Of a DNA stretch of 64,000 bases, positions 54,142 to 63,257 are shown in pieces. How positions within the stretch are numbered: position 1 is the stretch's first letter; every line of letters starts with the position of its first letter. Location of the stretch: the NCBI RefSeq assembly GCF_000701465.1, contig NZ_JNIY01000004.1, positions 124,001 through 188,000 of the forward strand, given 5' to 3'. The notes under the pieces were generated by a model, which saw only the letters and a list, made by a program, of their open reading frames with translations, ran no database searches and was not told the DNA's origin. Origin of the DNA: Paraoerskovia marina DSM 21750. GTDB taxonomy: Bacteria > Actinomycetota > Actinomycetes > Actinomycetales > Cellulomonadaceae. The position numbers and the translations under genes were made by a program.

Positions 54142-54738
54142 ATGAGGCACCCGCTCCTGTCGATCACCGTCGCCGTGCTGAGCGTCGCCGTCCTGACGTC
54201 GTGCGCGACGGACACGCCCGCCGGGTCCGACCCGGCGACCTCCGGCGCGGACACGTCCACGCCCGATCCGTCGACGACCCCCTCGGGCGAGACGTCGACC
54301 CCGCAGGTGCCGGTGGTCGACGCGGAGGCGACGGACATCCCTCTGCTGCCGGGGGTCTACGGCACCGGCTATCCGGCGGGGGTCGAGGCCGGCCAGGAGA
54401 TGCGGGCGGCGGGCGGCACGGGCGTGGCGCGGACCTCGGAGCCCGGACTCGTCCACGTCTTCACGGCCGGCTCGAGCTCCTGCCCGCCGGTCGTCGAGTC
54501 GACGGCGGTGGCCGAGGACGACGGGTCCTTGTTCGTCGCGAAGGTCGAGATCCCGCCCGCGACCCCGTGCACGATGGACTTCCGGCCGTTCACGAGCGTC
54601 GTCGCGCTCCCGTCCGGGGTGGACCCCGAGGCGGCCCTCACGTTCCACGTCGCCACGGCATCCGGTTCGGACGAGTTCGTCACCGTCGAGTTGCCGGTGG
54701 ACGCCGGACCTGGTGACGTGGCATGGGCGGCCGGATGA
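54142..54738 (+). CDS. lipoprotein, function unknown
   Basis: A 198-residue protein with a lipoprotein signal (SITVAVLSVAVLTSCATD, lipobox LTSC), a Thr/Ser/Pro-rich linker and a C-terminal domain with two cysteines (SSSCPPVVES, TPCTMDF). ATG 54142 has CATGCT 6 nt upstream, fitting a leaderless start. Not similar by eye to the lipoprotein before it. Function unknown. Confidence 0.75.
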   Translation: MRHPLLSITVAVLSVAVLTSCATDTPAGSDPATSGADTSTPDPSTTPSGETSTPQVPVVDAEATDIPLLPGVYGTGYPAGVEAGQEMRAAGGTGVARTSEPGLVHVFTAGSSSCPPVVESTAVAEDDGSLFVAKVEIPPATPCTMDFRPFTSVVALPSGVDPEAALTFHVATASGSDEFVTVELPVDAGPGDVAWAAG

Positions 54739-54804
54739 AGGGTCCGTGCCCGCCCGGTCGACCGTAGTCCCGTCGAACGAACCCCGATCATGAAGGAGAG
54801 CATC

Positions 54805-55245
54805 ATGCCCGTACGCTCCGCACAGACCTCGTGGAAGGGAACCCTCGAGGAGGGTTCCGGCACCGTCGCGCTGACCAGCTCCCAGCTCGGCACGTACGAC
54901 GTGTCGTTCCCGCGTCGCTCGGCCGACGACGCCGAGGGCGTGACGAGCCCGGAGGAGCTGATCGCCGCGGCGCACTCGACGTGCTTCGCGATGCAGTTCT
55001 CCGCACTTCTGGGCGCGGCGGGGGCCACCGGCATCTCGCTGGACGTCGCCGCGGACGTCTCGCTCGGCCCGGACCCGGCGGGCGGGTTCCGGATCCCCTC
55101 GATCGCGCTGCGCGTCCGTGGTGAGGCGAGCGGCATCGACTCCGACCAGTTCCGCTCGATCGCCGACGAGGCGAAGGCGACGTGCCCGGTCTCCAAGGCG
55201 CTCGCCGGCCCGGAGATCACGCTGGAGATCACCTACGGCGTCTGA
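54805..55245 (+). CDS. OsmC family peroxiredoxin (Ohr/OsmC)
   Basis: A 146-residue thiol peroxidase. The two active-site cysteines are in IAAAHSTCFAMQFSALL and KATCPVSKALAG, with the conserved Arg/Glu region near the N-terminus (LEEGSGTVAL, SPEELIAAA). It detoxifies organic hydroperoxides using lipoyl or other thiols. AAGGAGAGCATC precedes ATG 54805. Confidence 0.95.
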   Translation: MPVRSAQTSWKGTLEEGSGTVALTSSQLGTYDVSFPRRSADDAEGVTSPEELIAAAHSTCFAMQFSALLGAAGATGISLDVAADVSLGPDPAGGFRIPSIALRVRGEASGIDSDQFRSIADEAKATCPVSKALAGPEITLEITYGV

Positions 55246-55260
55246 CGCACGAGGCAGGCT

Positions 55261-55302
55261 CGCAGCAGGACCCGCACCCCGGAGGGTGCGGGTCCTGCTG
55301 CG
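55261..55302. terminator. strong bidirectional hairpin after osmC
   Basis: A perfect 19-bp stem (55261-55279 with 55284-55302) around CGGA lies between the convergent OsmC and epimerase-like genes. Confidence 0.85.
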
Positions 55303-55329
55303 TCGGGGGAGCCCTGCCGGTCCGGCGGA

Positions 55330-56442
55330 CTACGCGGGCAGCAGCGGCGGCGTCTGAGCACCGGCACCGTCGCGGATCCCCTCCACGGCCTCCCGGAGCG
55401 TCGAGCGTGCGTCGTGCTCGGGAGCCCAGCGCAGCAGCTCGCGCGCGAGGGTCGTGTCGAGGACGGGGGAGTCGAACAGCGTCGCGAGCCACCGCGGGTC
55501 GACGGGGGCCACGCCCAGGCGTGACGCCGCACCGAGCGCCTGGCGGGCCTGCGTGTCGGTGATGGTGCGCATCTGCCCGTTGGAGACGACGTCGGCGAAG
55601 TCCTGCCCGGAGAGCACGTCCGCCGCCGCGAGGTTGAACGCCCCCGGCTGCCGCTGGATCACGACCTTGCGGTAGGCCTCGCCGAGGTCGTCGGCGTGGA
55701 TCACCTGGATGCGCAGGCCGTCGGGCCACAGCACGGTCGGGACGGTGCCGTCCTTGCGGAGGGGGCGCGACGGAAGGCTCCCGACGACGTCGCGGACCAG
55801 CTGCCCGGCGACCCGGCGGTGCAGGACGATGGGCGTGCGCATCGACGTCACGATGGTGTCGCTGTTCTGGGAGAGGGCGACGAGCAGCCGCTCGACCCGC
55901 GCGGTCGTCGTCATGGGGCGGTCGGCCGCCGCGGCCGCGCCCGTCGTCGTGTTGATCCGTGCCCACGGGGCGCTCGCGGTCTCGTCCCCGCCGCGGACGG
56001 GCCAGGACTCGGTCCGTGGGGAGTCGTCGTCGCTCGGGGAGTACGCGCCCGTGCAGGAGGCCGCGACCACGTGCCGCACGTGCGCCTGGGCGGCGGCGTC
56101 GAAGACCCGCTGGGCGACGAGGAGGTCTGTGTCCCGGCGGACCCGGCTGCCGACGTCGGCGCGGGGCGTGCGGGCGACATGAATCACGGTGTCGGCGCCG
56201 GCGAGGACGTCGGCGAGCCGGTCCGTGACCGTCGGGCCGTGGCCCGGGCGGGGGTCCCGGGCGGCGAGGTCGAGGCGCACCCACTGCGCCGCGTCGTGCG
56301 GGAACTCGACGGTGCTCGCGCCCTCCGTGCGCGGGACCCGGCGTGCGATCCCGACGAGCTGGGTCACCACTGGCTCGTTCGCGAGGGCGGCGAGCACCGC
56401 GGTTCCGACGTTTCCACTGGCTCCGACGACGACGACGTGCAC
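55330..56442 (-). CDS. NAD-dependent epimerase/dehydratase-like (extended SDR) protein
   Basis: A 370-residue protein with the Rossmann start HVVVVGASGNVGTAVLAAL (GxxGxxG), DTVIHVAR and VRHVVAASCTGAYSPSD. The usual YxxxK catalytic pair is not obvious; the corresponding region is INTTTGAAAAADRPMTTTARVE, so it may be an atypical SDR that binds but does not oxidise. GTG start 56442 has GAAGGAG 6-7 nt upstream. It follows the TetR gene on the same strand by 31 bases. Confidence 0.8.
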   Translation of the reverse strand: MHVVVVGASGNVGTAVLAALANEPVVTQLVGIARRVPRTEGASTVEFPHDAAQWVRLDLAARDPRPGHGPTVTDRLADVLAGADTVIHVARTPRADVGSRVRRDTDLLVAQRVFDAAAQAHVRHVVAASCTGAYSPSDDDSPRTESWPVRGGDETASAPWARINTTTGAAAAADRPMTTTARVERLLVALSQNSDTIVTSMRTPIVLHRRVAGQLVRDVVGSLPSRPLRKDGTVPTVLWPDGLRIQVIHADDLGEAYRKVVIQRQPGAFNLAAADVLSGQDFADVVSNGQMRTITDTQARQALGAASRLGVAPVDPRWLATLFDSPVLDTTLARELLRWAPEHDARSTLREAVEGIRDGAGAQTPPLLPA

Positions 56443-56473
56443 GGCCGACTCCTTCTCCGTAGGTGTCTCGACG

Positions 56474-57145
56474 CTAGCCCGCGGAGCCGTCCTCTGCTCG
56501 TCCAACGGCGCCGGTGATGCCTGCCAGGGTCGACCTCGGCGGGTCGGGGAGCTCGGGGAGCAGCACGGACATGCTCGCGACGAGCAGCGACTCGACGTCG
56601 TCGCGCGTCAGACGGCCTGCTGCGCTCCCGCCGTCGTGGGTGAGCCACGTCGCGGTGAGGTTCTCGGCGAGCGCCACCCATCCGCGCGCGAGGGCGGCGA
56701 GACGGGGCGTGGGGGTGAAGCCGATGGAGGTGGCCGAGAGGCTCATGCGCCCCACGAGCGACTCGCGCACGGCGGTGAGCATCTCGTCGGTGTCGACGTC
56801 GACGAGGGCGCCGCCCCACAGGTCCCGCCAGATCGCCTCGTGCTCGGCCACGGCGTCGAGGTAGGCGTGGGCGATCCGCGTGGGGCGCTCGGCAGGGGGC
56901 ACGGACTCCGGTGCGCGCAGCGCCGCGTCGAGCTCCTCGATCGCGATGCGCGCCACGGCGCCGTGCAGTCCGTGCGCCGAGCCGAAGTAGTGGAAGACGA
57001 GGGCCTTGGAGCGGCCCGCGCGCTGGGCGACGGTCGCCGCGGTGACCGCCCGGAGACCGTTCTCGTCGGCGTCGGCGACGGCGGCGGCAAGGAGCTCGCG
57101 ACGGCGGTCGTCCGGTCCGCGGCGGGCGGGCGTGGCCTGGGTCAT
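56474..57145 (-). CDS. TetR family transcriptional regulator
   Basis: A 223-residue repressor with HTH ELLAAAVADADENGLRAVTAATVAQRAGRS, then KALVFHYFGSAHGL. It diverges from the YhgE/Pip operon; two identical TTGAC-N5-GTCAA boxes lie between, so it probably represses both itself and that operon. Ligand unknown. Confidence 0.9.
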   Translation of the reverse strand: MTQATPARRGPDDRRRELLAAAVADADENGLRAVTAATVAQRAGRSKALVFHYFGSAHGLHGAVARIAIEELDAALRAPESVPPAERPTRIAHAYLDAVAEHEAIWRDLWGGALVDVDTDEMLTAVRESLVGRMSLSATSIGFTPTPRLAALARGWVALAENLTATWLTHDGGSAAGRLTRDDVESLLVASMSVLLPELPDPPRSTLAGITGAVGRAEDGSAG

Positions 57146-57165
57146 GCGACTGGTCTACCAGACGT

Positions 57166-57214
57166 GTTGACCCGAGGTCAATAGTGGTCGTACCGTTGTT
57201 GACTCAAGGTCAAC
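57166..57214. promoter_or_regulatory. twin operators TTGAC-N5-GTCAA between TetR and YhgE operons
   Basis: TTGACCCGAGGTCAA (57167-57181) and TTGACTCAAGGTCAA (57199-57213) are identical palindromes with centres 32 bases apart, about three helical turns, so two TetR dimers could bind the same DNA face. Confidence 0.75.
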
Positions 57215-57226
57215 ACAGGAGGACGG

Positions 57227-57937
57227 ATGCAGATCACGCTCGACCACGTGCGGGTCGACGGTCGACGCGAGCCCATGCTCGAGACGATCGACCTGACCCT
57301 CGCGACAGGCAGCGTCGTCCTCGTGGCCGCCGAGCCCGGGCACGGCCACACCGCGCTCGCCCTCGTCGCGACCGGGCGACTGCGCCCCGACGAGGGCACG
57401 GTCACGTTCCAGTCCGAGGACCTCGTCTCCGCCGACCCGGCCGACCTGCGCGACGCCTCCGCCGTCGTCGACGCGAGCGGGATCAGCGAGCCCGACGACG
57501 CGCTGACCGTCGCGGACGTCGTCGCCGAGGGGCTGTCGCTGGCCGGGCGCAGGTCCTGGCCCGTGGACGTCACCCGGTGGCTCGCCGAGACCATGCCCGG
57601 TCTCGACCGCCGCTCGCGGGTCGACGCACTGCTCGGCACCGACCGGACCGCCCTGATGACGGCGCTCGCGGTGACCGACCCGCGTGTCCGCGTCCTCGTG
57701 GTGGTCGCCCCGGACCGGCACGGCGGCAACCCGGCCGGCTGGTGGGACCTCGCCGTCAGGTACGCCGAGGCCGGGTACGGCGTGCTCGTGACGGCCGCCC
57801 GCTCGTCGGTGCGCCTCCTCGGCCACCACCTCGAGTCCGCGCGCGACGACGACGCCTGGCACGCCCCGCCCGTCGTCGTCGCGACCGAGACTCCGACCCC
57901 GTCCGTCTCGAACACCCCTGCGGAGGACCTCGCGTGA
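57227..57937 (+). CDS. degenerate ABC ATPase-like protein (no Walker A lysine)
   Basis: A 236-residue protein folded like an ABC nucleotide-binding domain at its N-terminus (ITLDHVRVDGRREPMLETIDLTLATGSVVLVAA), but at the Walker A position it reads AEPGHGHT, with His41 for the invariant Lys, and it has no LSGGQ signature or clear Walker B/Glu. Hydrolysis is therefore unlikely; it may be a regulatory or assembly subunit for the YhgE-type protein encoded next (GTGA overlap). GGAGGACGG lies before the ATG. Confidence 0.8.
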   Translation: MQITLDHVRVDGRREPMLETIDLTLATGSVVLVAAEPGHGHTALALVATGRLRPDEGTVTFQSEDLVSADPADLRDASAVVDASGISEPDDALTVADVVAEGLSLAGRRSWPVDVTRWLAETMPGLDRRSRVDALLGTDRTALMTALAVTDPRVRVLVVVAPDRHGGNPAGWWDLAVRYAEAGYGVLVTAARSSVRLLGHHLESARDDDAWHAPPVVVATETPTPSVSNTPAEDLA

Positions 57938-60138
57938 GCGCGTTCCGACTGTCCGTCTCCGAGCTGCGCCGACTCACCTCCGGGCGCATGCCACGTCTCG
58001 CGATCCTCGCGATGGCGCTGATCCCGACCCTGTACGCCGGGCTGTACCTGTGGGCGAACCACGACCCGTACGACCGGCTGGACGAGATCCCGGCAGCGCT
58101 CGTCGTCCAGGACGAGGGCGCGACCACGACGGATGCGAGCACCGGGGAGACCACGACCGCGAACTACGGCGACGACGTCGCCGACCAGCTCGTGGAGGAC
58201 GGCGGCTTCACGTGGGTCGAGACCGACGAGGCGGACGCCGAGTCGGGCGTGCGGACGGGCCGCTACGACGCCGCGCTCGTCGTCGGGCCGGAGTTCTCGG
58301 CCGACCTCGTCTCGAGCGGGGAGTTCGAGCCGCACCAGGCGAGCCTGCGCCTGGTCACCAACGACGCCAACAACTATCTCGCCACCACGATCGCGGAGAC
58401 GATCGTGGGAGAGGTGCGCGACGCGATCGCCGCGGAGGTCGGGACCGAGGCCGCCACCGAGTTCCTCGACGGCTTCGACGAGATCCACACCAACCTGGCC
58501 GACGCCGTCGACGGCGCCGGTGACCTGCAGGACGGCGCGGCCGACCTGGACGACGGCGCCCACGACCTCGCGGACGGCGCCACGGACCTCAGTGCCGGTG
58601 CGGGGACGGCCGCCGACGGCGCGGCCACCCTCGCCGACGGCGCGCAGCAGCTCTCCGCCGGGACGGGTGACCTCGTCGCGGGAGCGGACGACCTCGCCGC
58701 GGGCACGGGCACGCTCGCCACCGGGGCGCAGTCGCTCTCGTCCGGCGCATCGGACCTGTCGGCCGGCCTCGAGGACCTGCGCGGCGCGACGGCGGACCTG
58801 CCCGACCAGGCGCAGGCGCTCGCCGACGGTGCACAGCAGGTCGCGGACGGCAACGCCGAGGTCGCAGGCTATGGCGACCAGGCCGCCGCGGCTGCCACCG
58901 ACGTCGTCGACAGCCTCGACGCCTGGCGGGACGACGTCGAGCAGACGCTCGTCGACCAGGGCGTGCCGCAGGACGAGATCGACACGATCCTCGCGACGCT
59001 CGACGAGGGCCGGGCGCCCGTCGAGGACGCGGCCGAGAAGGTTCAGGGCGCGGCCGGGCAGCTCGACGACCTCGCCGACGGGGCCGCACAGGTCTCGGAC
59101 GGTGCGACGTCGCTCGCCGCGGGCGCCGACGACCTCCGGGCCGGGGTGGCGACCGCCGCGGACGGTGGCGCCGACCTCGCCGACGGCGCCGCGGACCTGG
59201 CCGACGGTGCCGCGACCGCCGCCGACGGTGCCGGAGACCTCGACGACGGCGCGCAGCAGCTCGACTCCGCGGCCGGGGCGCTCGCCGTCGGTGCCTCGGA
59301 CCTTGCCGACGGCACCGCCGACCTCGATGCCGGGGCGCAGACCCTCGCCGCCGGTACCGGCTCCCTCGCTGCGGGTGCCGGAGATCTGCTCACCGGCACG
59401 GGGGACCTGCACGACGGGCTCGCCGACGGCCTCGACGACGTCCCCGACCTCGACGACGAGACCCGCACGGAGACGGCCGAGACCATCGGCGACCCGGTCG
59501 CGGTGGACGCGGACTCGCTCTCGAGCGCCGGGACGTACGGCGCGGGGCTCGCACCGTTCTTCCTTAGCCTGGCGACCTGGATCGGCGCCTACGTGCTGTT
59601 CCTGCTCGTCCGCCCGCTCTCGACCCGGGCGCTCGCCTCGGGCCGCTCGGCGCTCGGGGCCGCGCTCGGCGGGTGGCTCACGCCGTTCCTGCTCGGCGTC
59701 GTCCAGGTGGTCGCGATGCTCGCCGTGACGTTCTTCGCCCTGCACATCGACATCGCCCACGGTCTGGGGACCGTGCTGTTCATGATCCTGGTCTCGGCGA
59801 CGTACGTCGCGATCGTCCAGACGCTCAACGTCTACCTCGGGGCGGCCGGGCAGTTCCTCGGGCTCGTGCTGATGCTCGTCCAGCTGGTGACCGCCGGCGG
59901 GACGTTCCCCTGGCAGACGATCCCCGAGCCGCTGCGCTCCCTGCACCAGCTGCTGCCCATGACCTACGCCGTCGAGGGGCTGCGCCAGCTCATGTACGGC
60001 GGGAGCGCCTCCACCGTCGCGCGCGACGTCGCGGTCCTCGCCGGGTTCCTGGTGGTCGCCCTCGCCGCGACGACCTATGCGGCCGTGCGCCAGCGGATGT
60101 GGACGATCACGCGGCTCGAGCCCGAGCTCGTCCTCTGA
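57934..60138 (+). CDS. YhgE/Pip domain membrane protein
   Basis: A 734-residue protein with one N-terminal helix (RLAILAMALIPTLYAGLYLWA), the Pip region (YDRLDEIPAALVVQDEGA), a long extracytoplasmic part built from repeats of the type LADGAxDLxDGA (about residues 195-510), and five C-terminal helices ending near residue 725 (LATWIGAYVLFLLVRPL, HGLGTVLFMILVSATYVAIV). This is the layout of YhgE/phage-infection-protein exporters. GTG overlaps the upstream stop. Probably moves an envelope or secreted substrate; partner ATPase is degenerate. Confidence 0.92.
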   Translation: MSAFRLSVSELRRLTSGRMPRLAILAMALIPTLYAGLYLWANHDPYDRLDEIPAALVVQDEGATTTDASTGETTTANYGDDVADQLVEDGGFTWVETDEADAESGVRTGRYDAALVVGPEFSADLVSSGEFEPHQASLRLVTNDANNYLATTIAETIVGEVRDAIAAEVGTEAATEFLDGFDEIHTNLADAVDGAGDLQDGAADLDDGAHDLADGATDLSAGAGTAADGAATLADGAQQLSAGTGDLVAGADDLAAGTGTLATGAQSLSSGASDLSAGLEDLRGATADLPDQAQALADGAQQVADGNAEVAGYGDQAAAAATDVVDSLDAWRDDVEQTLVDQGVPQDEIDTILATLDEGRAPVEDAAEKVQGAAGQLDDLADGAAQVSDGATSLAAGADDLRAGVATAADGGADLADGAADLADGAATAADGAGDLDDGAQQLDSAAGALAVGASDLADGTADLDAGAQTLAAGTGSLAAGAGDLLTGTGDLHDGLADGLDDVPDLDDETRTETAETIGDPVAVDADSLSSAGTYGAGLAPFFLSLATWIGAYVLFLLVRPLSTRALASGRSALGAALGGWLTPFLLGVVQVVAMLAVTFFALHIDIAHGLGTVLFMILVSATYVAIVQTLNVYLGAAGQFLGLVLMLVQLVTAGGTFPWQTIPEPLRSLHQLLPMTYAVEGLRQLMYGGSASTVARDVAVLAGFLVVALAATTYAAVRQRMWTITRLEPELVL

Positions 60139-60213
60139 CGGCGCGCCGCCCGACGGCGAGCCACCTCCCGGACAGGGGGTGACCTCGCCGTCGGGTGGTG
60201 CGACAATCCAGGC

Positions 60214-63200
60214 GTGCCTGACAGTCGAGCCGCCACCGCGACCGCCGCGACCCCGCAGCCTGCGGAGTCGCCCGAGCAGCGCGTCGAGGAGGCGAGACGC
60301 GAGGCCGAGAAGGCCGCGGACGAGGCCCGCGAGGCGCTCGCCGTCGCCCTGCGCGCGGTGACCACCGCCGACGTCGACATCACCGTGCGACGTCGTGCCG
60401 AGTACTCGACCGACGCCTCCAACTACCGCGTGGTGCCCGACGCGGTCGCGTTCCCCCGCGGGGTCGACGACGTCGTGGCGCTCGCGGACATGGCCCGCGA
60501 GGTCAGGGTGCCGCTGACCCTGCGCGGCGGCGGGACCTCCATCGCCGGGAACTCGATCGGCGAGGGCCTCGTCCTCGACACGTCCCGGCACATGAACGCC
60601 GTGCTCTCGATCGACGCCGAGGAGCGGGTCGCACGCGTCGAGCCGGGTGTGGTGATGTCCACGCTCCAGAAGGCGGCGGCACCGCACGGTCTGCGGTTCG
60701 GTCCGGACCCCTCGACGCAGAACCGCGCGACGCTCGGCGGGATGATCGGCAACAACGCCTGCGGCCCCCACGCGGTGGCGTACGGGCGGACGGCGGACAA
60801 CGTCCGCGAGCTCGACGTCGTCGACGGGCGCGGGCGCAGGTTCGTCGCAGGACGCGGGGACGCCACCTTCGCCGCGGTGCCGGGCCTCGCCGACCTCGTC
60901 CGGGACAACCTCGCCCTGATCCGCACCGAGTTCGGTCGGTTCGGGCGCCAGGTCTCGGGCTACTCCCTGGAGCACCTGCTGCCGGAGAACGGCTCGGACC
61001 TCGCACGGTTCCTCGTCGGCACCGAGGGCACGCTCGTGACCCTGCTCGAGGCCACGGTCGAGCTCGTGCCGATGCCGAGCAAGCCGACGCTCGTCGTCCT
61101 GGCGTACGAGGACATGCCGGCGGCCGCCGACGACGTCCCCGCGCTGCTGCCGCTCGGGCCGCTCGCGATCGAGGGGCTCGACGCCCGGCTCGTCGACGTC
61201 GTCCGGCACCACAAGGGCGACGCCGCCGTGCCGCCGCTGCCCCCGGGCGCCGGGTGGCTGATGGTCGAGGTGGGCGGCGAGACGCCGGAGGAGGCCCTGG
61301 CCAACGCCGAGGCCGTCGTGGCCGCCTCGGCGAGCCCGGCGACCGCGATCTACCCGGCCGGGCCCGAGGCGACGTCGATGTGGCAGATCCGGGCGGACGG
61401 TGCGGGCCTGGCCGGCCGCACGCCCGCGGGCGAGCAGGCGTGGCCCGGCTGGGAGGACTCGGCGGTCCCCCCGGAGAAGCTGGGCGACTACCTGCGGGAC
61501 CTCGACGCGCTGATGGAGCGCTACGGCGTCGACGGCCTGCCGTACGGGCACTTCGGCGACGGCTGCATCCACCTGCGCATCGACATCCCGCTCGAGGAGA
61601 ACGGCTCCGTCCTGCGGACCTTCATCACCGACGCCGCGATGCTCGTCGCGAAGTACGGCGGGTCGCTGTCGGGCGAGCACGGCGACGGACGCGCCCGGTC
61701 CGAGCTGCTCCCGCTGATGTACTCCGCGGAGGCCCTGGCGCTGATGGCCGAGGTCAAGGCGCTGTTCGACCCCCAGAACCTGCTCAACCCGGGCGTGATC
61801 GTCGACCCGCGCGGGATGGACGAGGACCTGCGACGCCCGATGGCGTCCCCGCTGCCGTCGCCCGTCACCCGTGACGTCAAGGGCATCGCGCAGACCGCCG
61901 GGTACACGGGCTTCTCGTTCGCGCACGACCACCACGACATGTCGACGGCGGTCCACCGCTGCGTCGGCGTCGGCAAGTGCCGCGCGGACAACGCCGCGTC
62001 CGGCGGGTTCATGTGCCCGAGCTACCAGGCCACGAAGGACGAGAAGGACGTCACCCGGGGCCGTGCGCGCGTCCTGCAGGAGGCGATGAACGGCACGCTC
62101 GTCGGCGGGCTCGCCGCGCCCGAGGTCAAGGACTCGCTCGACCTCTGCCTGAGCTGCAAGGCGTGCTCCTCGGACTGCCCGGCCGGCGTCGACATCGCCC
62201 AGTACAAGTCCGAGTCGCTGCACCGCACCTACAAGGGCCGGCTGCGTCCTGTCGACCACTACACGCTCGGCTGGCTCCCACGCTGGGCGCGCCTGGCCGG
62301 CGGGATGTCGCGGTTCGCCAACAGAATGTTGTCGATCCGTCCCCTCGCCAAGACCGTCCTGTGGGCCGGAGGCATGGACACGCGCCGCAGCATCCCGCGG
62401 TTCGCCGAGACGCCGTTCCGCACGTGGTGGCGTCGCGGTGGTGCGTCGAGCGGTGTGCCGGGGCTCGCGCCCGGACAGGTCCCCGGGCGTCCTGCCGCCG
62501 CGGAGGAGCGCCCCCGGGTGGTGCTCTGGACCGACTCGTTCTCGGACTCGTTCGACCCCGGCGTGCCGCAGGCCGCGCTCGAGGTGCTCCGTGCCGCCGG
62601 GTACGACGTGATCGTTCCCGACCAGGACGTCTGCTGCGGGCTGACGTGGATCAGCACCGGCCAGCTCGACGGCGCGCGCAAGCGCCTCTCGACGCTCCTG
62701 TCGGTGCTCGGCCCGTACGCCGTCAACGGCATCCCGATCGTCGGGCTCGAGCCGTCCTGCACCGCCGTCCTGCGCTCGGACCTGCAGGACCTCTTCCCGG
62801 ACGACCCGCGGGCGCACGCCGTCGGCGAGGCCACGCACACGCTCGCCCAGCTGCTGACCGGCCCGGCGACCGCGCCGCGCCCCGAGGCCGGCTGGACGAT
62901 CCCCGACCTCTCGGACGTGACCGCCGTCGTGCAGCCGCACTGCCACCAGCACGCGGTGATGGGCTTCCGCGCCGAGGAGGCGCTGCTGCGCGACGCCGGG
63001 GCCACCATCCAGACGTTGTCCGGCTGCTGCGGCCTGGCCGGGAACTTCGGCATGCAGAAGGGCCACTACGAGGTCTCGGTGGCCGTCGCGGAGAACTCGC
63101 TCCTGCCCGCGCTGCGCGACGCCCCCGCGGGGTCGGTCTACCTCGCGGACGGGTTCAGCTGCCGCACCCAGGCCGACGACCTCGCCGGCGTGCAGGGAAC

Positions 63201-63234
63201 GAGCCTCGCGCAGCTGCTCGCCGACCGGCTCTGA
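60214..63234 (+). CDS. FAD-binding oxidase fused to Fe-S (CCG) domain, D-lactate dehydrogenase-like
   Basis: A 1006-residue fusion. The FAD PP-loop GGGTSIAGNSIGEG is near residue 105 and the FAD_oxidase_C part follows (YGHFGDGCIHLR, SGEHGDGRARS). From residue about 575 come two 4Fe-4S clusters (CVGVGKC and CLSCKACSSDCP), then two CCG (cysteine-rich) halves with DVCCGLTW and LSGCCGLAGNFG. Such single-chain proteins oxidise D-lactate, glycolate or a similar 2-hydroxyacid and pass electrons to quinone. GACAAT 6 nt before the GTG suggests a leaderless start. Confidence 0.92.
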   Translation: MPDSRAATATAATPQPAESPEQRVEEARREAEKAADEAREALAVALRAVTTADVDITVRRRAEYSTDASNYRVVPDAVAFPRGVDDVVALADMAREVRVPLTLRGGGTSIAGNSIGEGLVLDTSRHMNAVLSIDAEERVARVEPGVVMSTLQKAAAPHGLRFGPDPSTQNRATLGGMIGNNACGPHAVAYGRTADNVRELDVVDGRGRRFVAGRGDATFAAVPGLADLVRDNLALIRTEFGRFGRQVSGYSLEHLLPENGSDLARFLVGTEGTLVTLLEATVELVPMPSKPTLVVLAYEDMPAAADDVPALLPLGPLAIEGLDARLVDVVRHHKGDAAVPPLPPGAGWLMVEVGGETPEEALANAEAVVAASASPATAIYPAGPEATSMWQIRADGAGLAGRTPAGEQAWPGWEDSAVPPEKLGDYLRDLDALMERYGVDGLPYGHFGDGCIHLRIDIPLEENGSVLRTFITDAAMLVAKYGGSLSGEHGDGRARSELLPLMYSAEALALMAEVKALFDPQNLLNPGVIVDPRGMDEDLRRPMASPLPSPVTRDVKGIAQTAGYTGFSFAHDHHDMSTAVHRCVGVGKCRADNAASGGFMCPSYQATKDEKDVTRGRARVLQEAMNGTLVGGLAAPEVKDSLDLCLSCKACSSDCPAGVDIAQYKSESLHRTYKGRLRPVDHYTLGWLPRWARLAGGMSRFANRMLSIRPLAKTVLWAGGMDTRRSIPRFAETPFRTWWRRGGASSGVPGLAPGQVPGRPAAAEERPRVVLWTDSFSDSFDPGVPQAALEVLRAAGYDVIVPDQDVCCGLTWISTGQLDGARKRLSTLLSVLGPYAVNGIPIVGLEPSCTAVLRSDLQDLFPDDPRAHAVGEATHTLAQLLTGPATAPRPEAGWTIPDLSDVTAVVQPHCHQHAVMGFRAEEALLRDAGATIQTLSGCCGLAGNFGMQKGHYEVSVAVAENSLLPALRDAPAGSVYLADGFSCRTQADDLAGVQGTSLAQLLADRL

Positions 63235-63257
63235 CGCGTCCGTGACAGGCTGACGCC

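Noticed and set aside
57178-63066. A 1962-codon open frame on the minus strand
   Set aside because: It lies opposite the ABC-like, YhgE and FAD/Fe-S genes, has no domain and shows the Arg/Gly/Val-rich composition of antisense shadow in high-GC DNA.
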